This document shows, one piece after another, positions 1-8,896 of a stretch of 64,000 nucleotides of DNA; the first letter of the stretch is position 1, and each line of letters begins with the position of its first letter. Origin of the DNA: Streptomyces rubrogriseus. Lineage in GTDB: Bacteria; Actinomycetota; Actinomycetes; Streptomycetales; Streptomycetaceae. The position numbers and the translations under genes were made by a program. The DNA is taken from positions 248,001 to 312,000 of the forward strand of contig NZ_CP116256.1 of assembly GCF_027947575.1 (NCBI RefSeq), given 5' to 3'. Below the pieces are notes generated by a model. That model saw only the letters and a program-made list of their open reading frames with translations, was not told where the DNA came from and searched no databases.

Positions 1-550
1 CGCCCGCGACCCCGAGTCCGAGGGCCGACGCGCCGACCGCTCCCTGTCCGGCCAGTCCGACGGCGATCAGCAGCGCCAGTACGGCGTTGGCGACCGCCGC
101 CGCCAGCAGCGCCGCCGTGAGCGGGGCCCGCCGGCCGACCATTCCGGAGGCGACGACCTCCTGCCGACCGCTCTCCTCCTCGTCCCGGGTGTGCCGTACG
201 ACGATCAGCAGGCTCATCACCGCGGCGAGCGCCCCCGCGTACAGGCCGACCCGCCAGGCGGTGAGCGCACCGAGACCGTCGTCGAAGACGGGGCCGACCA
301 GCGCGCGCAGCGAGGAGTTGGTCTCCATCTGCCGCATCAGGTCGGCGCGTTCCGCGGCGGTGCCGTACAGGCCCTTGATGGTGCCCGGCATGGACAGCAC
401 CATGAGCGCGTTCACCCCGACCCAGACGGGGATCAGTACGCGGTCGCGGCGCAGGGCGAAGCGCAGCAGCGTGCCGGTGCCGGCCAGTTGGCGCGAGCCT
501 CCGGACCGGGCCGCGAAGGTGCCGGCGGCGGTTTCGGCGGTGGCGGTCAT
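1..550 (-). CDS. ABC transporter permease, 3' end cut off by window edge
   Basis: Integral-membrane subunit of an ABC exporter, paired with the ATPase gene just upstream. Reading on the minus strand from the ATG at 550, the first 183 codons are present. They give an Ala/Thr-rich cytoplasmic N-terminus, then hydrophobic segments around residues 40-55 and 105-120 and again near the edge (an Ala/Leu/Val stretch around 150-180). The charged stretch [14 protein letters not shown] lies between the last two; it resembles the polyketide-antibiotic exporter permeases of actinomycetes that work with DrrA-like ATPases. The start codon overlaps the ATPase stop as ATGA (547-550), so the two are translationally coupled. 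The C-terminal part lies outside the window, so total length and number of membrane segments are unknown. Confidence 0.85.
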   Translation of the reverse strand, partial: MTATAETAAGTFAARSGGSRQLAGTGTLLRFALRRDRVLIPVWVGVNALMVLSMPGTIKGLYGTAAERADLMRQMETNSSLRALVGPVFDDGLGALTAWRVGLYAGALAAVMSLLIVVRHTRDEEESGRQEVVASGMVGRRAPLTAALLAAAVANAVLALLIAVGLAGQGAVGASALGLGVAG

Positions 551-1467
551 CGCGCCGTCACCTCCGCGCCGGACTCCGTCTCGTCGGTGGCCTGGTAGTG
601 CCGCAGGAACAGCTCCTCCAGCGTCGGCGGCGTCGACGTCAGCGAGCGCACGCCCGTCTCGCTCAGCGACCTGAGGACGGCGTCCAGCTTGTCGGTGTCG
701 ACCTGGAGCCGGACCCGGTGGCCCTGGACGTCGAGGTCGTGCACGCCGGGCAGGCGGGTGAGGCCGTTCGGGGCGCCCGCGAGTTCGGCGGTGACGCTGG
801 TCCGGGTCAGGTGGCGCAGGTCGGCGAGCGATCCGCTCTCGACGGTCCGTCCCTTGCGGATGATGCTGACCCGGTCGCACAGCTCCTCGACCTCGCTGAG
901 GATGTGGGAGGAGAGCAGCACGGTCCGGCCGCGCTCGCGCTCCTCCGCCACGCAGCGCTGGAAGACCTCCTCCATCAGCGGGTCGAGTCCGGAGGTGGGT
1001 TCGTCGAGGATCAGCAGGTCGACGTCCGAGGCGAAGGCGGCCACCAGGGCCACCTTCTGGCGGTTGCCCTTGGAGTACGTGCGGCCCTTCTTGGTCGGGT
1101 CGAGTTCGAACCGCTCGACCAGCTCCGCGCGCCGCCGGGTGTCGAGTCCGCCGCGCAGCCTGCCGTAGAGGTCCATGACCTCGCCGCCGGAGAGGTTGCG
1201 CCACAGCGTCACGTCACCGGGGACGTACGCGATCCGCCGGTGCGCCTCCACCGCGTCCGCCCACGGGTCGCGGCCGAGCACCTGAGCGGCGCCGGCGTCG
1301 GCGCGCAGCAGGCCGAGCAGGACCCGGATGGTGGTGGACTTGCCGGCTCCGTTGGGCCCGAGGAATCCGTGGACCTCGCCGGTCTCGACCTCCAGGTCGA
1401 GGCCGTCCAGAGCGTGCGTGCGTCCGAACGACTTGTGGAGTCCGGAGACGCTGATTGCCTTCGTCAT
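547..1467 (-). CDS. ABC transporter ATP-binding protein (DrrA-like exporter ATPase)
   Basis: ATPase subunit of the exporter whose permease follows it. It is 306 aa, normal for the DrrA/CcmA class. Walker A is GPNGAGKST at 37-45, the Q-loop region follows, the signature is the degenerate YSKGNRQKV (130-138) instead of LSGGQ, Walker B is [13 protein letters not shown] (about 150-162), and the H-loop is [11 protein letters not shown]-terminal extension of about 90 aa after the ABC fold is usual for antibiotic or lipid exporter ATPases. The ATG at 1467 abuts a near-perfect inverted repeat (1469-1495), so initiation of the operon is probably repressed by the divergent MarR-like protein. The substrate cannot be read from the sequence; drug or lipid export is inferred from the family. 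Confidence 0.93.
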   Translation of the reverse strand: MTKAISVSGLHKSFGRTHALDGLDLEVETGEVHGFLGPNGAGKSTTIRVLLGLLRADAGAAQVLGRDPWADAVEAHRRIAYVPGDVTLWRNLSGGEVMDLYGRLRGGLDTRRRAELVERFELDPTKKGRTYSKGNRQKVALVAAFASDVDLLILDEPTSGLDPLMEEVFQRCVAEERERGRTVLLSSHILSEVEELCDRVSIIRKGRTVESGSLADLRHLTRTSVTAELAGAPNGLTRLPGVHDLDVQGHRVRLQVDTDKLDAVLRSLSETGVRSLTSTPPTLEELFLRHYQATDETESGAEVTAR

Positions 1468-1468
1468 G

Positions 1469-1495
1469 TTTCGGAAAGTACGCTACTTTCAGAAA
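1469..1495. promoter_or_regulatory. Operator for the MarR-like regulator / ABC exporter operon
   Basis: A 12-bp inverted repeat with a 3-nt centre and one mismatch: TTTCGGAAAGTA at 1469-1480 and TACTTTCAGAAA at 1484-1495. It is markedly AT-rich against the surrounding DNA and ends 1 bp from the exporter ATPase start codon. A MarR-like gene diverges about 60 bp away. The size and symmetry fit binding by a dimeric winged-helix repressor. The binding protein is inferred from position. Confidence 0.75.
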
Positions 1496-1555
1496 CTTGT
1501 GAAGTTAAGAAACCGTCAGGATGATGAGCGACGCAGGGTGAGAGATGATCGACGG

Positions 1556-2065
1556 ATGACGAAGGAAGCAGCGGGAGCGGCGGGGCCGGGGCGCGACCCC
1601 GAGGCGGTGTCGAAGTTCGTGGAGGGCTTCGCGGCCCAACTCGTCGAGGCCGGGATGCAGCGCATGCCCGCCCGGGTCTTCGCCGCCCTGCTCGCCTCCG
1701 ACTCGGGCACGCTGACCTCGGCGGAGCTGGGTGAGAGCCTTCGGGTCAGCCCGGCCGCCGTCTCCGGCGCCGTGCGCTACCTCTCGCAGCAGCACATGGT
1801 CTCGCGCGAGCGCGAACCCGGCTCGCGCCGGGAGCGCTACCGGGTGCACAGCAACCAGTGGTACGAGGCGCTCACCAACCGCGAGGCCGTCCTCAAGCGC
1901 TGGGAGAGCGCCCTGAGCGACGGCGTCGCCAGTCTCGGCGCCGACACCCCGGCGGGCCGGCGCATGGCCGAGACCCTCGCCTTCTTCGAGTTCGTCGACG
2001 GGGAGATCGTGGCGATGATGGAACGCTGGCGGGTGCACCGGGAGGAGCGGTTCGGGCGAGCGTGA
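1556..2065 (+). CDS. MarR/GbsR-like winged-helix transcriptional regulator
   Basis: DNA-binding regulator of 169 aa. Residues about 30-95 form a winged HTH: SGTLTSAELGESLRVSPAAVSGAVRYL is the helix-turn-helix, followed by a basic wing (SREREPGSRRERYRV). The rest is helical, with a C-terminal segment (AETLAFFEFVDGEIVAMMERW) that would serve as the dimer interface. It diverges from the ABC exporter operon, with a strong inverted repeat between them, so it probably represses the exporter and releases it on ligand binding. I chose ATG 1556; an in-frame GTG at 1538 is possible and neither has a strong ribosome-binding site. The ligand is unknown. Confidence 0.85.
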   Translation: MTKEAAGAAGPGRDPEAVSKFVEGFAAQLVEAGMQRMPARVFAALLASDSGTLTSAELGESLRVSPAAVSGAVRYLSQQHMVSREREPGSRRERYRVHSNQWYEALTNREAVLKRWESALSDGVASLGADTPAGRRMAETLAFFEFVDGEIVAMMERWRVHREERFGRA

Positions 2066-2117
2066 CCGGTCCGCTACGCCGAGTTGCGACTGGTCCGCAT
2101 CAGGGGGAGGGCGCATC

Positions 2118-2708
2118 ATGACTGTCATGGCGGAGCGACCGACGATGAGCGGCACTGAGTACCAGGGCTTCGAGGAACTGCTGGTAGCCCTCGACGAACT
2201 GGCTGTACCCGACGGCTACAGGGCCGAGATCATGAGGGGGAGCATCGTTGTGTCGCCGTGGTCCAGGGGTTACTACACCCTCGTGATGCGCCTGGTGTGC
2301 GAGCAGTTGGAGCCGCACCTGCCAGATGGGCATGTGATCGACCGCGCGCCGAGTCTCTTCGTATTCCCCGGCGTTGAAAGGGCGTTCGGGCCGGACGTCT
2401 ACGCCGCGGAGGCGACCGCGCTGGCGACCGTCAGCAACCACCTGGACGGGGAAGCCCTCTCCTTCGTGGCCGAGCTGACCTCCTTCTCCACCCGGCACGA
2501 CGACCTGACCGACAAGGTCGAGACGTACGCGAAGGCCGGCGTCCCCGTCTACCTGCTCCTCGACATGCAGGAGGAGCAGGCCACGGTCCTGTGGACGCCG
2601 TCCGCCAAGGGATACGAATCCCGCCTCACCATGCCCTTCGGCGAGAAACTGCCCATCCCCGCCCCGTTCGACTGCCTGCTGGACACCGCCGGTTTCAAGG
2701 CGCCCTGA
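2118..2708 (+). CDS. Uma2-family (DUF820) restriction-endonuclease-fold protein
   Basis: A 196-aa protein of the Uma2/DUF820 family, a PD-(D/E)xK nuclease-fold group that is expanded in streptomycetes and cyanobacteria. Characteristic elements are visible: an N-terminal glutamate in GYRAEIMRGSIVVSP (about 35-48), PDVYAAE (about 94-100), the core FVAELTSFSTRHDDLTDKVETYAKAG (about 115-140), and YLLLD after it. ATG 2118 has an AGGGGGAGGG ribosome-binding site about 7 bp upstream. It stands alone between a MarR gene and a convergent gene. The cellular role of the family is not established; neither a nuclease nor a defence role should be assumed from the fold alone. Confidence 0.85.
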   Translation: MTVMAERPTMSGTEYQGFEELLVALDELAVPDGYRAEIMRGSIVVSPWSRGYYTLVMRLVCEQLEPHLPDGHVIDRAPSLFVFPGVERAFGPDVYAAEATALATVSNHLDGEALSFVAELTSFSTRHDDLTDKVETYAKAGVPVYLLLDMQEEQATVLWTPSAKGYESRLTMPFGEKLPIPAPFDCLLDTAGFKAP

Positions 2709-2726
2709 GCGGCCCTACCCCCGGCC

Positions 2727-3632
2727 CTACCCCGCCGGCAGCGTCAGCCCCCACGCCCCCTCGCGCGCCACCCACGTCCGGGTCCCGACCGGCCCGCACA
2801 CCACCGCGTCGGCCCGGTAGCGGAAGTGCGCCCCCGACACGGTCACCGTCCGTCCGCTCGCCGTCAGCGGCGACGCCTGCGCGCCCACCGACAGGGGCCG
2901 CACCTCCACCACGGCCACCCCCGCCGCGCCCGGCGTCACCGACACCCCCTCGACCGGCTGGTCCAGGTCCACCAGCGTCACCCCGTCGACCTCGACCCGC
3001 AGCCGGGCCGGACCGGGCGTCCCCGGCGCCACGGCGGTCCGGGCCGTACGCGAGGAGGCCAGCGTCCGTACGAGCGACTGGCAGGTCCGCAGCCAGGGGC
3101 GGACCGACGACGTCCCCTCAGGACCGGGGCCCGCGTCCGCCCGCACCGGTACCGGCACGGGAGCGGGCGGAATCCCCACCGTCCCCAGCACCACCCCGTC
3201 GCTGTCGTCGACGAGCAGGTCCAGGCGCCGCTCCGCCCCGTCGAGCACGGCCCGCGCCGCCGCCACCGCCCCCGTCGGCAGCCCCAGGGACCGGGCGAGG
3301 CCGAGCGCCGACCCCACCGGAACCACGGACAGCACGCAGCCCGCCAGCTCCCGCCGCCGGTGCAGCAGGGCCACGGCCCGCAGCAGCGCACTGTCGTCAC
3401 CGATCACCACCGGGCGCCGCGAACCGCGCCGCCCGAGCGCCCGCGCGAACTCCTCCGGGTCGTCCGGCAGACACACCTTCGTGTGCGACGCACCCGCGCT
3501 GAGCACGTCTTTCGCGATCCGGACGGACTCCCCGTCCATGCGTCGGGCGACCGGATCGACGACCACCAGAAGCTGATCGGACCTCGCGGAAGAGTTCGCG
3601 GAAGAGCTCGCGGAAGTCGCCACCTCGGCCAT
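2727..3632 (-). CDS. Diacylglycerol/lipid kinase-like protein
   Basis: A 301-aa protein with features of the diacylglycerol kinase catalytic (DAGK/NAD-kinase-like) fold: an N-terminal [12 protein letters not shown] strand followed by a substrate loop, [17 protein letters not shown] (equivalent to the GGDGT nucleotide loop but without the GGDGT sequence), [17 protein letters not shown] (the P-x-G-S/T-x-N-x-x-A element, in degenerate form), and a C-terminal beta-rich domain. Because the canonical GGDGT is replaced by IGDDS, enzymatic activity is uncertain. ATG 3632 was chosen because conserved-looking sequence begins there and longer readings run into the purA promoter. It is transcribed divergently from purA and convergent with the Uma2 gene. 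Confidence 0.7.
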   Translation of the reverse strand: MAEVATSASSSANSSARSDQLLVVVDPVARRMDGESVRIAKDVLSAGASHTKVCLPDDPEEFARALGRRGSRRPVVIGDDSALLRAVALLHRRRELAGCVLSVVPVGSALGLARSLGLPTGAVAAARAVLDGAERRLDLLVDDSDGVVLGTVGIPPAPVPVPVRADAGPGPEGTSSVRPWLRTCQSLVRTLASSRTARTAVAPGTPGPARLRVEVDGVTLVDLDQPVEGVSVTPGAAGVAVVEVRPLSVGAQASPLTASGRTVTVSGAHFRYRADAVVCGPVGTRTWVAREGAWGLTLPAG

Positions 3633-3817
3633 GCCTCGCTTCCTCGGGTAGCATCTTTGTGCAAGAGCCCCTTGCGCTGTTGCGCCAGGGGCTTCGTCTA
3701 TTCCGGGGCACCCGGTCCGACGGTTGGCGGCCAACGACGGTCGCGGTGTACGTGGCGGAAACCCGTCGCATACGCCCTCGACCATGGACATGCCCCGCCC
3801 GGAAGGGGTGTACGCGC

Positions 3818-5101
3818 GTGCCCGCACTTGTGCTGCTCGGTGCTCAGTGGGGTGACGAAGGCAAGGGAAAGGCGACGGACCTGCTCGGTGGTTCCGTCGA
3901 CTATGTGGTGCGCTACCAGGGCGGCAACAACGCCGGCCACACGGTAGTCGTGGGCGACCAGAAGTACGCCCTTCACCTGCTCCCTTCCGGGATTCTCTCC
4001 CCCGGCTGCACGCCGGTTATCGGAAACGGCGTCGTCGTCGACCCGTCGGTCCTGTTCTCCGAGCTGAGCGGGCTGAACGAGCGCGGCGTCGACACGTCCA
4101 AGCTCCTGATCAGCGGCAACGCTCACATCATCACGCCGTACAACGTCACCGTCGACAAGGTGACGGAACGCTTCCTCGGCAAGCGCAAGATCGGCACCAC
4201 CGGGCGCGGCATCGGCCCGACCTACGCCGACAAGATCAACCGCGTGGGCATCCGGGTCCAGGACCTCTACGACGAGTCGATCCTCACCCAGAAGGTCGAG
4301 GCGGCGCTCGACGTCAAGAACCAGATGCTCACCAAGCTCTACAACCGCCGCGCCATCGCCACCGGCCAGGTCGTCGAGGAGCTGCTGGGCTACGCCGACA
4401 AGCTCGCCCCGTACGTCGCCGACACCGTCCTGGTCCTCAACCAGGCCCTCGACGACGACAAGGTGGTCCTCTTCGAGGGCGGCCAGGGCACGCTCCTGGA
4501 CATCGACCACGGCACGTACCCCTTCGTCACCTCGTCGAACCCGACCGCGGGCGGCGCCTGCACCGGCGCCGGCGTGGGCCCGACGAAGATCAGCCGGGTC
4601 ATCGGCATCCTCAAGGCGTACACGACCCGCGTCGGCGCCGGACCGTTCCCGACCGAGCTGTTCGACGAGGACGGCGAGGCCCTGCGCCGCATCGGCGGCG
4701 AGCGCGGCGTCACCACCGGCCGCGACCGGCGCTGCGGCTGGTTCGACGCGGTGATCGCCCGCTACGCCACCCGCGTCAACGGCCTCACCGACTTCTTCCT
4801 CACCAAGCTCGACGTCCTCACCGGCTGGGAGCAGATCCCGGTCTGCGTGGCCTACGAGATCGACGGCAAGCGCGTCGAGGAGCTGCCGTACTCGCAGTCC
4901 GACTTCCACCACGCGAAGCCGGTCTACGAGACGCTGCCCGGCTGGAGCGAGGACATCACCAAGGCGAAGTCCTTCTCCGACCTGCCGAAGAACGCCCAGG
5001 CGTACGTCAAGGCCCTGGAGGAGATGTCCGGCGCCCCGATCTCCGCGATCGGCGTCGGCCCGGGCCGGGACGAGACGATCGAGATCAACTCGTTCCTGTA
5101 G
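3818..5101 (+). CDS. purA: Adenylosuccinate synthetase
   Basis: Converts IMP plus aspartate and GTP to adenylosuccinate, the first committed step from IMP to AMP, in the cytoplasm. It is 427 aa, the normal bacterial length. The GDEGKGK phosphate-binding motif lies at residues 12-18, then the GGNNAGHT loop, the IMP-binding [10 protein letters not shown] region, and the aspartate-loop sequence [14 protein letters not shown]. The start is GTG 3818 with GGAAGGGG about 9 bp upstream; an upstream in-frame ATG would add about 53 unconserved residues. The spacing of about 185 bp from the divergent kinase-like gene leaves room for its promoter. A strong hairpin follows the stop. Confidence 0.98.
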   Translation: MPALVLLGAQWGDEGKGKATDLLGGSVDYVVRYQGGNNAGHTVVVGDQKYALHLLPSGILSPGCTPVIGNGVVVDPSVLFSELSGLNERGVDTSKLLISGNAHIITPYNVTVDKVTERFLGKRKIGTTGRGIGPTYADKINRVGIRVQDLYDESILTQKVEAALDVKNQMLTKLYNRRAIATGQVVEELLGYADKLAPYVADTVLVLNQALDDDKVVLFEGGQGTLLDIDHGTYPFVTSSNPTAGGACTGAGVGPTKISRVIGILKAYTTRVGAGPFPTELFDEDGEALRRIGGERGVTTGRDRRCGWFDAVIARYATRVNGLTDFFLTKLDVLTGWEQIPVCVAYEIDGKRVEELPYSQSDFHHAKPVYETLPGWSEDITKAKSFSDLPKNAQAYVKALEEMSGAPISAIGVGPGRDETIEINSFL

Positions 5102-5118
5102 GCACGGCGCACGCACCA

Positions 5119-5154
5119 CGGCGGTCGGGACCCCGCACGGGGCCCCGGCCGCCG
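5119..5154 (+). terminator. Probable purA terminator
   Basis: A 17-bp inverted repeat (5119-5135 and 5138-5154) with two mismatches, almost all G and C, starting 17 bp after the purA stop. It lacks a U-tract, as many Streptomyces terminators do. Confidence 0.65.
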
Positions 5155-5232
5155 CCGTCGGGACGGCGGATACGCTGGCCGGAGCCGCCCTCCCGGCGGA
5201 CGAACGGCACGGACAGCACGGAGCGAGCGGAC

Positions 5233-5724
5233 ATGCGGAAGCCCACCACCCGGACGTGGATCTGGCTGGCCGCGGCGGTCGTCGTCGTGACCGGCGGGGC
5301 CTTCTACGTCGACGGCCACCGGGTCTCCGCCGCGCCGCACGCCGGCGACCCCAAGTGCGACGAGGTCGTCTCCCGCCTCCCGGACGACATACCCGGCGCC
5401 TCGCGCGACTGGGCCCTCGGGGACGGGGTCGCGTCCTGGGGCGGCCAGAAGGCGGTGTTCCGCTGCGGCGCCGAGGAACTGCAGCCCAACGTCAACCTCT
5501 GCGTCACCGCGGACGGCGTCGACTGGGTCCTGGACGAGGCACGGCTCAAGCGCGACGGCGTGAGCGTCCTGCGGACGTACGGCCGCTCACCGGCCGTGGA
5601 GTTCACGTACTCCGGTCCGCGCGAGGAGGTGGGCGGCATCCTCGCCGCGCTGGACCCCGCCGTGAAGTGGATCCCGCAGGAACGCAAGTGCATCGGCCTC
5701 GACGACGCCGCCACCGTCCTGTAG
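5233..5724 (+). CDS. DUF3515-family membrane-anchored protein
   Basis: A 163-aa protein with an N-terminal signal anchor (TWIWLAAAVVVVTGGAFYV, about 8-26) and an extracytoplasmic domain. Four cysteines in that domain (about residues 42, 78, 91 and 154) could form disulfides. The pattern WGGQKAVFRCGAEE, then CVTADGVDWVLDE and RTYGRSPAVEFTY, matches the DUF3515 family of actinobacterial exported proteins (WGDPxxVLRCG, GVDW, TYGRxPAVE). Function is unknown. ATG 5233 follows a GGAGCGAG ribosome-binding site. Elsewhere in actinobacteria such genes are often near thiL or ddl; no such neighbour occurs here. Confidence 0.8.
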   Translation: MRKPTTRTWIWLAAAVVVVTGGAFYVDGHRVSAAPHAGDPKCDEVVSRLPDDIPGASRDWALGDGVASWGGQKAVFRCGAEELQPNVNLCVTADGVDWVLDEARLKRDGVSVLRTYGRSPAVEFTYSGPREEVGGILAALDPAVKWIPQERKCIGLDDAATVL

Positions 5725-5800
5725 CCGTTCGCTCCCCGCGGCCCTTCGTTCGGCCCCCTTCGCCGGGCGTCGGCGTGCCCGGTGGTGTCGGATCGGAGAC

Positions 5801-6001
5801 ATGACCGACCGCTACAGCGCCGCTTCCTGCCGGGGCCCGTACGGCGGCGAGAACGGCCTCGAGGACTGCGGGGACCCGGTCCGCTTCGAGGTCGCCCGGC
5901 ACCTGCGGGCGCCGCTGCGGGTGTGCCCCGTCCACCTGGGACCCGCCCTGCTGCTGGCCACCGGGGTGCTGTGGCCGCCGGGCATCGTCCTGGTGCGGTG
6001 A
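5801..6001 (+). CDS. Small hypothetical protein, 66 aa
   Basis: An open reading frame with a GATCGGAGAC ribosome-binding region just before ATG 5801. The product begins MTDRYSAASCRGPYGG and ends in a hydrophobic stretch (LGPALLLATGVLWPPGIVLV) that could be a single membrane segment. Three cysteines (C10, C23, C42) lie in the N-terminal part. No family is recognised. It ends exactly where a 15-bp tandem repeat begins. Coding is plausible from the ribosome-binding site and third-position GC but not certain. Confidence 0.5.
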   Translation: MTDRYSAASCRGPYGGENGLEDCGDPVRFEVARHLRAPLRVCPVHLGPALLLATGVLWPPGIVLVR

Positions 6002-6060
6002 GACGTGGTGTGCCGAGACGTGGTGTGCCGAGACGTGGTGCGCCGAGACCTGGTGCGCCG
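6001..6060. repeat. Four tandem 15-bp repeats
   Basis: Units of the form AGACGTGGTGYGCCG at 6001-6015, 6016-6030, 6031-6045 and 6046-6060, with single-base variation in the last two. They lie between the small gene and the ECF sigma gene, immediately after the stop codon of the former. No protein or hairpin role is evident. Confidence 0.9.
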
Positions 6061-6145
6061 AGACCGCCGCGGTCGCGCGCACGCCGGGATGGTTCACTGG
6101 GGCGACGCGCCCCCGAGGGCGCCGGAGGCGGAAGGAACCCGTACG

Positions 6146-7030
6146 GTGCCCGCACGATCCGACGACATGGCCCGGCAGTTCGAGCTGGACCGGCCCCGGC
6201 TGCGGGCGGTCGCGTACCGGATCCTCGGCTCGCTCGGTGAGGCGGACGACGCCCTCCAGGAGGCGTGGCTGCGGGCCGACCGGGCGGACACCTCCGAGGT
6301 GGGCAATCCCTCGGGCTGGCTCACCACGGTCGTGGCCCGGGTCTGCCTCAACCTGCTCCGCGCCCGCGACACCCGGCGCGAGGAGCCGCTGGACGACGCG
6401 GCCCGCAGGCAACCGGCCGCCACCGGCACCGCCGCGGACCCGGCCGAGGAGGCGCAGCTCGCCGACGAGGTGGGGATCGCGCTGCTGATCGTCCTGGACA
6501 CCCTCGGCCCCGCCGAGCGGCTCGCGTTCGTCCTGCACGACATGTTCGACGTGCCCTTCGACGACATCGCCGCGATGCTCGACAAGACCCCCGCCGCCAC
6601 CCGCCAGCTGGCCAGCCGCGCCCGCCGCCGGGTCCGGGGCGTCCCCGCGCCCGAAGCCGACCTGCCCCGCAGGCGCCGCGCCGTCGACGCCTACCTGGCG
6701 GCCACCCGCGGCGGCGACTTCGACGCGCTGGTGGCCCTGCTGCACCCGGACGTCGTCCTGAGTGCGGACGCGGCGGTCGTCCCGACGCCCGGACCCGTCA
6801 CCGTCAGCGGCATGGAGCAGGTGGCCAGGGGCGCGATGGCCTCGATGGCCCGGGCCAGGTCCGCCGCCGTCGTCCTGGTCGACGGCCGGGTGGGCATGGC
6901 GATGGCCGAGAACGGCAGGCTGCGCGTCGTGCTCCGCTTCGACTTCGCCGCCGACGGCCGCATCACCGGCATCGACGTGATCGCGGAACCCGCTCGCCTG
7001 AACGAACTGGACATCACGGGCATAGGCTGA
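6146..7030 (+). CDS. SigJ-like ECF sigma factor with C-terminal SnoaL domain
   Basis: An extracytoplasmic-function sigma factor of 294 aa. Region 2 (FELDRPRLRAVAYRILGSLGEADDALQEAWLR) binds the -10 element and core polymerase; region 4 (LAFVLHDMFDVPFDDIAAMLDKTPAATRQLASRARRRVR) is the -35-reading HTH. After it comes a SnoaL/NTF2-like domain (VDAYLAATRGGDFDALVALLHPDVV...) of about 110 aa, the hallmark of the SigJ/ECF41/ECF56 groups, where the tail acts as a built-in regulator. No anti-sigma gene is adjacent, as expected for these groups. GTG 6146 was chosen for the GGCGGAAGGA ribosome-binding site upstream; ATG 6167 is the alternative. The next gene follows 38 bp later and may be co-transcribed. 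Confidence 0.9.
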   Translation: MPARSDDMARQFELDRPRLRAVAYRILGSLGEADDALQEAWLRADRADTSEVGNPSGWLTTVVARVCLNLLRARDTRREEPLDDAARRQPAATGTAADPAEEAQLADEVGIALLIVLDTLGPAERLAFVLHDMFDVPFDDIAAMLDKTPAATRQLASRARRRVRGVPAPEADLPRRRRAVDAYLAATRGGDFDALVALLHPDVVLSADAAVVPTPGPVTVSGMEQVARGAMASMARARSAAVVLVDGRVGMAMAENGRLRVVLRFDFAADGRITGIDVIAEPARLNELDITGIG

Positions 7031-7068
7031 ATTCGTACACGTCGCGTCGGCAGAAGAAGGTGAGTGCG

Positions 7069-7359
7069 ATGCGCGTGCTGCTCAAGGCGACGCTGGACAC
7101 CGAGAAGTCGAACGAGGTGATCCGCAGCGGCAGGATGGAGGCCCTGATCAAGGAGACCGTCGACCGCATCGGGCCGGAGGCCGCCTACTTCGGCACCATC
7201 GACGGACGGCGGACCGCCCTGCTGGTCCTCGACATGCAGGACAGCTCGCAGATGCCGCCGATCGGAGAACCGTTCCTCATGGAGCTGAACGCCGAGGTCG
7301 ACCTCTGCCCGATCATGAACATCGACGACCTGGCGAAGGGCCTCTCCCAGCTGGGCTGA
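7069..7359 (+). CDS. Small DUF3303/GYD-like conserved protein
   Basis: A 96-aa protein beginning MRVLLKATLDTEKSNEVIRS. The sequence alternates beta and alpha and ends LMELNAEVDLCPIMNIDDLA, which looks like a small ferredoxin-like alpha/beta-barrel dimer protein. The catalytic role is unknown. ATG 7069 has a GAAGAAGG ribosome-binding site; an in-frame GTG at 7060 is less well placed. Its position directly downstream of the SigJ-type sigma gene suggests it is the usual partner gene of that sigma factor; ECF41 sigmas commonly sit beside a small oxidoreductase-like or carboxymuconolactone-decarboxylase-like gene. The link is inferred. Confidence 0.75.
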   Translation: MRVLLKATLDTEKSNEVIRSGRMEALIKETVDRIGPEAAYFGTIDGRRTALLVLDMQDSSQMPPIGEPFLMELNAEVDLCPIMNIDDLAKGLSQLG

Positions 7360-7374
7360 CGGCCCTTCGGCGGA

Positions 7375-8025
7375 TCAGCTGAAGACGATCATCGACCCCT
7401 GCGCCAGGCTTCGTGTCGCCGCCGCGTGCAGACCCAGCCACACATGGCGCTCCCGGGCGAACGGGCTGGAGTCGTGCGGTGCGGGCACCGCCGGCTCCTC
7501 CAGCTCCGTCGGTGCGAGCGGCGGCTGCGGCGGGGCCGGCGGGTTGGCCGGGTCGATGCCGAGGGCCGGGGCGACGGCCTCCAGTTCCCGCAGCAGGGTG
7601 TGCGAGGAGCCCAACGGGCCGCCGCCCGACAGGAGTTCGTCACTGGAGAGCGGGTGCGGGAAGTCGACCGGCACGTAGGCGCCCGCGTGGTCGTAGTGCC
7701 AGACCAGGTGGGACTGCTGGGCCGTCGACTCGAACATCTCCAGCAACTGCTCGTAGTCGCCGCCGAGTTCGTCCACCGGCGTCACCGGGAGGCCGCACAC
7801 CTGGAGGAGGTGCGCCCGGCGCAGGAAGTGCAGCGCGTCGTAGTCGAAGCCGGCCACCGGCGCGACCTCGCCGGAGAGCCCCGGCATGTACTGGTACACC
7901 GGCACCGGCGGCAGCCCGGCCTCGGCCAGCACCTTGTCGTACTGCGCGAGTTCCTCGGCGAACGGGTTGTCCGGCGTGTGGCACAAGACGTCGACGAGCG
8001 GTACCAGCCACAGGTCACAGGCCAA
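7375..8025 (-). CDS. Conserved hypothetical protein
   Basis: A 216-aa soluble protein beginning (M)ACDLWLVPLVDVLCH. It has no transmembrane segment and no motif I recognise. There is a Pro-rich linker near residues 165-185 (NPPAPPQPPLAPTELEEPAVPAP) and a conserved-looking C-terminus HVWLGLHAAATRSLAQGSMIVFS. The start is a TTG at 8025 with GAGGAG 7 nt upstream; an in-frame GTG at 8040 overlaps that ribosome-binding site and is less likely. It is convergent with the gene at 7069. Function unknown. Confidence 0.75.
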   Translation of the reverse strand: MACDLWLVPLVDVLCHTPDNPFAEELAQYDKVLAEAGLPPVPVYQYMPGLSGEVAPVAGFDYDALHFLRRAHLLQVCGLPVTPVDELGGDYEQLLEMFESTAQQSHLVWHYDHAGAYVPVDFPHPLSSDELLSGGGPLGSSHTLLRELEAVAPALGIDPANPPAPPQPPLAPTELEEPAVPAPHDSSPFARERHVWLGLHAAATRSLAQGSMIVFS

Positions 8026-8141
8026 AAGAGGGCTCCTCACACAGCACGGTGGTCAGGGCAGCGTAGTCGGTGTGCGCCGGGGCGCGTCGCGTGCAGAACC
8101 CATACCCATCTGGGGCCGGGCCACGACACGTCCGGCGTTGG

Positions 8142-8843
8142 TCATTCGCCGGCGAGCCCCTCGATCAGGGCGAGCGAGTGGCTGTTGTACGCGTCGACGA
8201 GCGCACGCGCGCCCGGGACGTCCCGCCGGGCCAGGGCGTCGACCAGCGCGGTGTGCCCGGACCACAGCGCGCCGCGCAGCTCGCTGAGCCGGCGCAGGTG
8301 CTGCACGGTGCACACCCAGCTCTGCACGCGCAGCCGGTGCAGGAAGTCGCAGAGGTAGGGGTTGCCGAAGAGAGTGGCCAGCTCGCGCCAGTAGCGCAGG
8401 TCGTAGCCGATCAGGACGGTCAGGTCCCCGGCCGCGGCGGCGCGCTGGGCCTCCTCGCCTCGCCGGCGGACCCCGGCGAGGGCGGCGGCGATCCGCGGGT
8501 CGGCCGGGTCGGGACCCCCCGGCAGGTCGGCGGCCAGCGAGAGGAACATGCCGTCGGTCACGAGACTGCGGGCCTCGATCATGCCGCGGAAGTCGTCGAC
8601 CGAGTACTCGTGGACGCGGAAGCCGCGGTGGTGGTCGGCGTCCAGGAGTCCCTGCGCGGACAGGTCGACCAGGGCCTCGCGCACCGGCGTCGCGGACACG
8701 CCGTACTGCTCGGCGATCTCCTTGACCGTGAACTCCTGCCCCGGCTGGAGCCGGCCGGCCAGCACCTCGTCACGGAGCGCGTCGGCGATCTGCTGCCGCA
8801 GGGTGCTGCGCGTGACGGCACCGGTACCGCTGGGACCGGGCAT
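8142..8843 (-). CDS. GntR-family (FCD/FadR subfamily) transcriptional regulator
   Basis: A 233-aa regulator. Residues about 12-75 are the GntR winged HTH (TLRQQIADALRDEVLAGRLQPGQEFTVKEIAEQYGVSATPVREALVDL). The rest is an all-helical FCD ligand domain; an R-x-x-x-E/D near EARSLVTDGM and later His residues (SGHTALVDAL, about 198-205) could supply the metal or ligand site. GAGGAG lies upstream of ATG 8843. It is downstream of a class III aminotransferase gene on the same strand, so it probably controls catabolism of an amino compound by that enzyme. A perfect 13-bp inverted repeat precedes it. The ligand is unknown. Confidence 0.92.
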   Translation of the reverse strand: MPGPSGTGAVTRSTLRQQIADALRDEVLAGRLQPGQEFTVKEIAEQYGVSATPVREALVDLSAQGLLDADHHRGFRVHEYSVDDFRGMIEARSLVTDGMFLSLAADLPGGPDPADPRIAAALAGVRRRGEEAQRAAAAGDLTVLIGYDLRYWRELATLFGNPYLCDFLHRLRVQSWVCTVQHLRRLSELRGALWSGHTALVDALARRDVPGARALVDAYNSHSLALIEGLAGE

Positions 8844-8896
8844 GGGCGGGCGTCTCCTCGTCGCGTTCGGGGCGTCGCCCGGAGGCGTCGCCCGGG

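Noticed and set aside
2118..2708. Uma2 gene as part of a defence system
   Set aside because: The gene stands alone with no methyltransferase, helicase or other defence partner; the family is widely scattered in streptomycetes.
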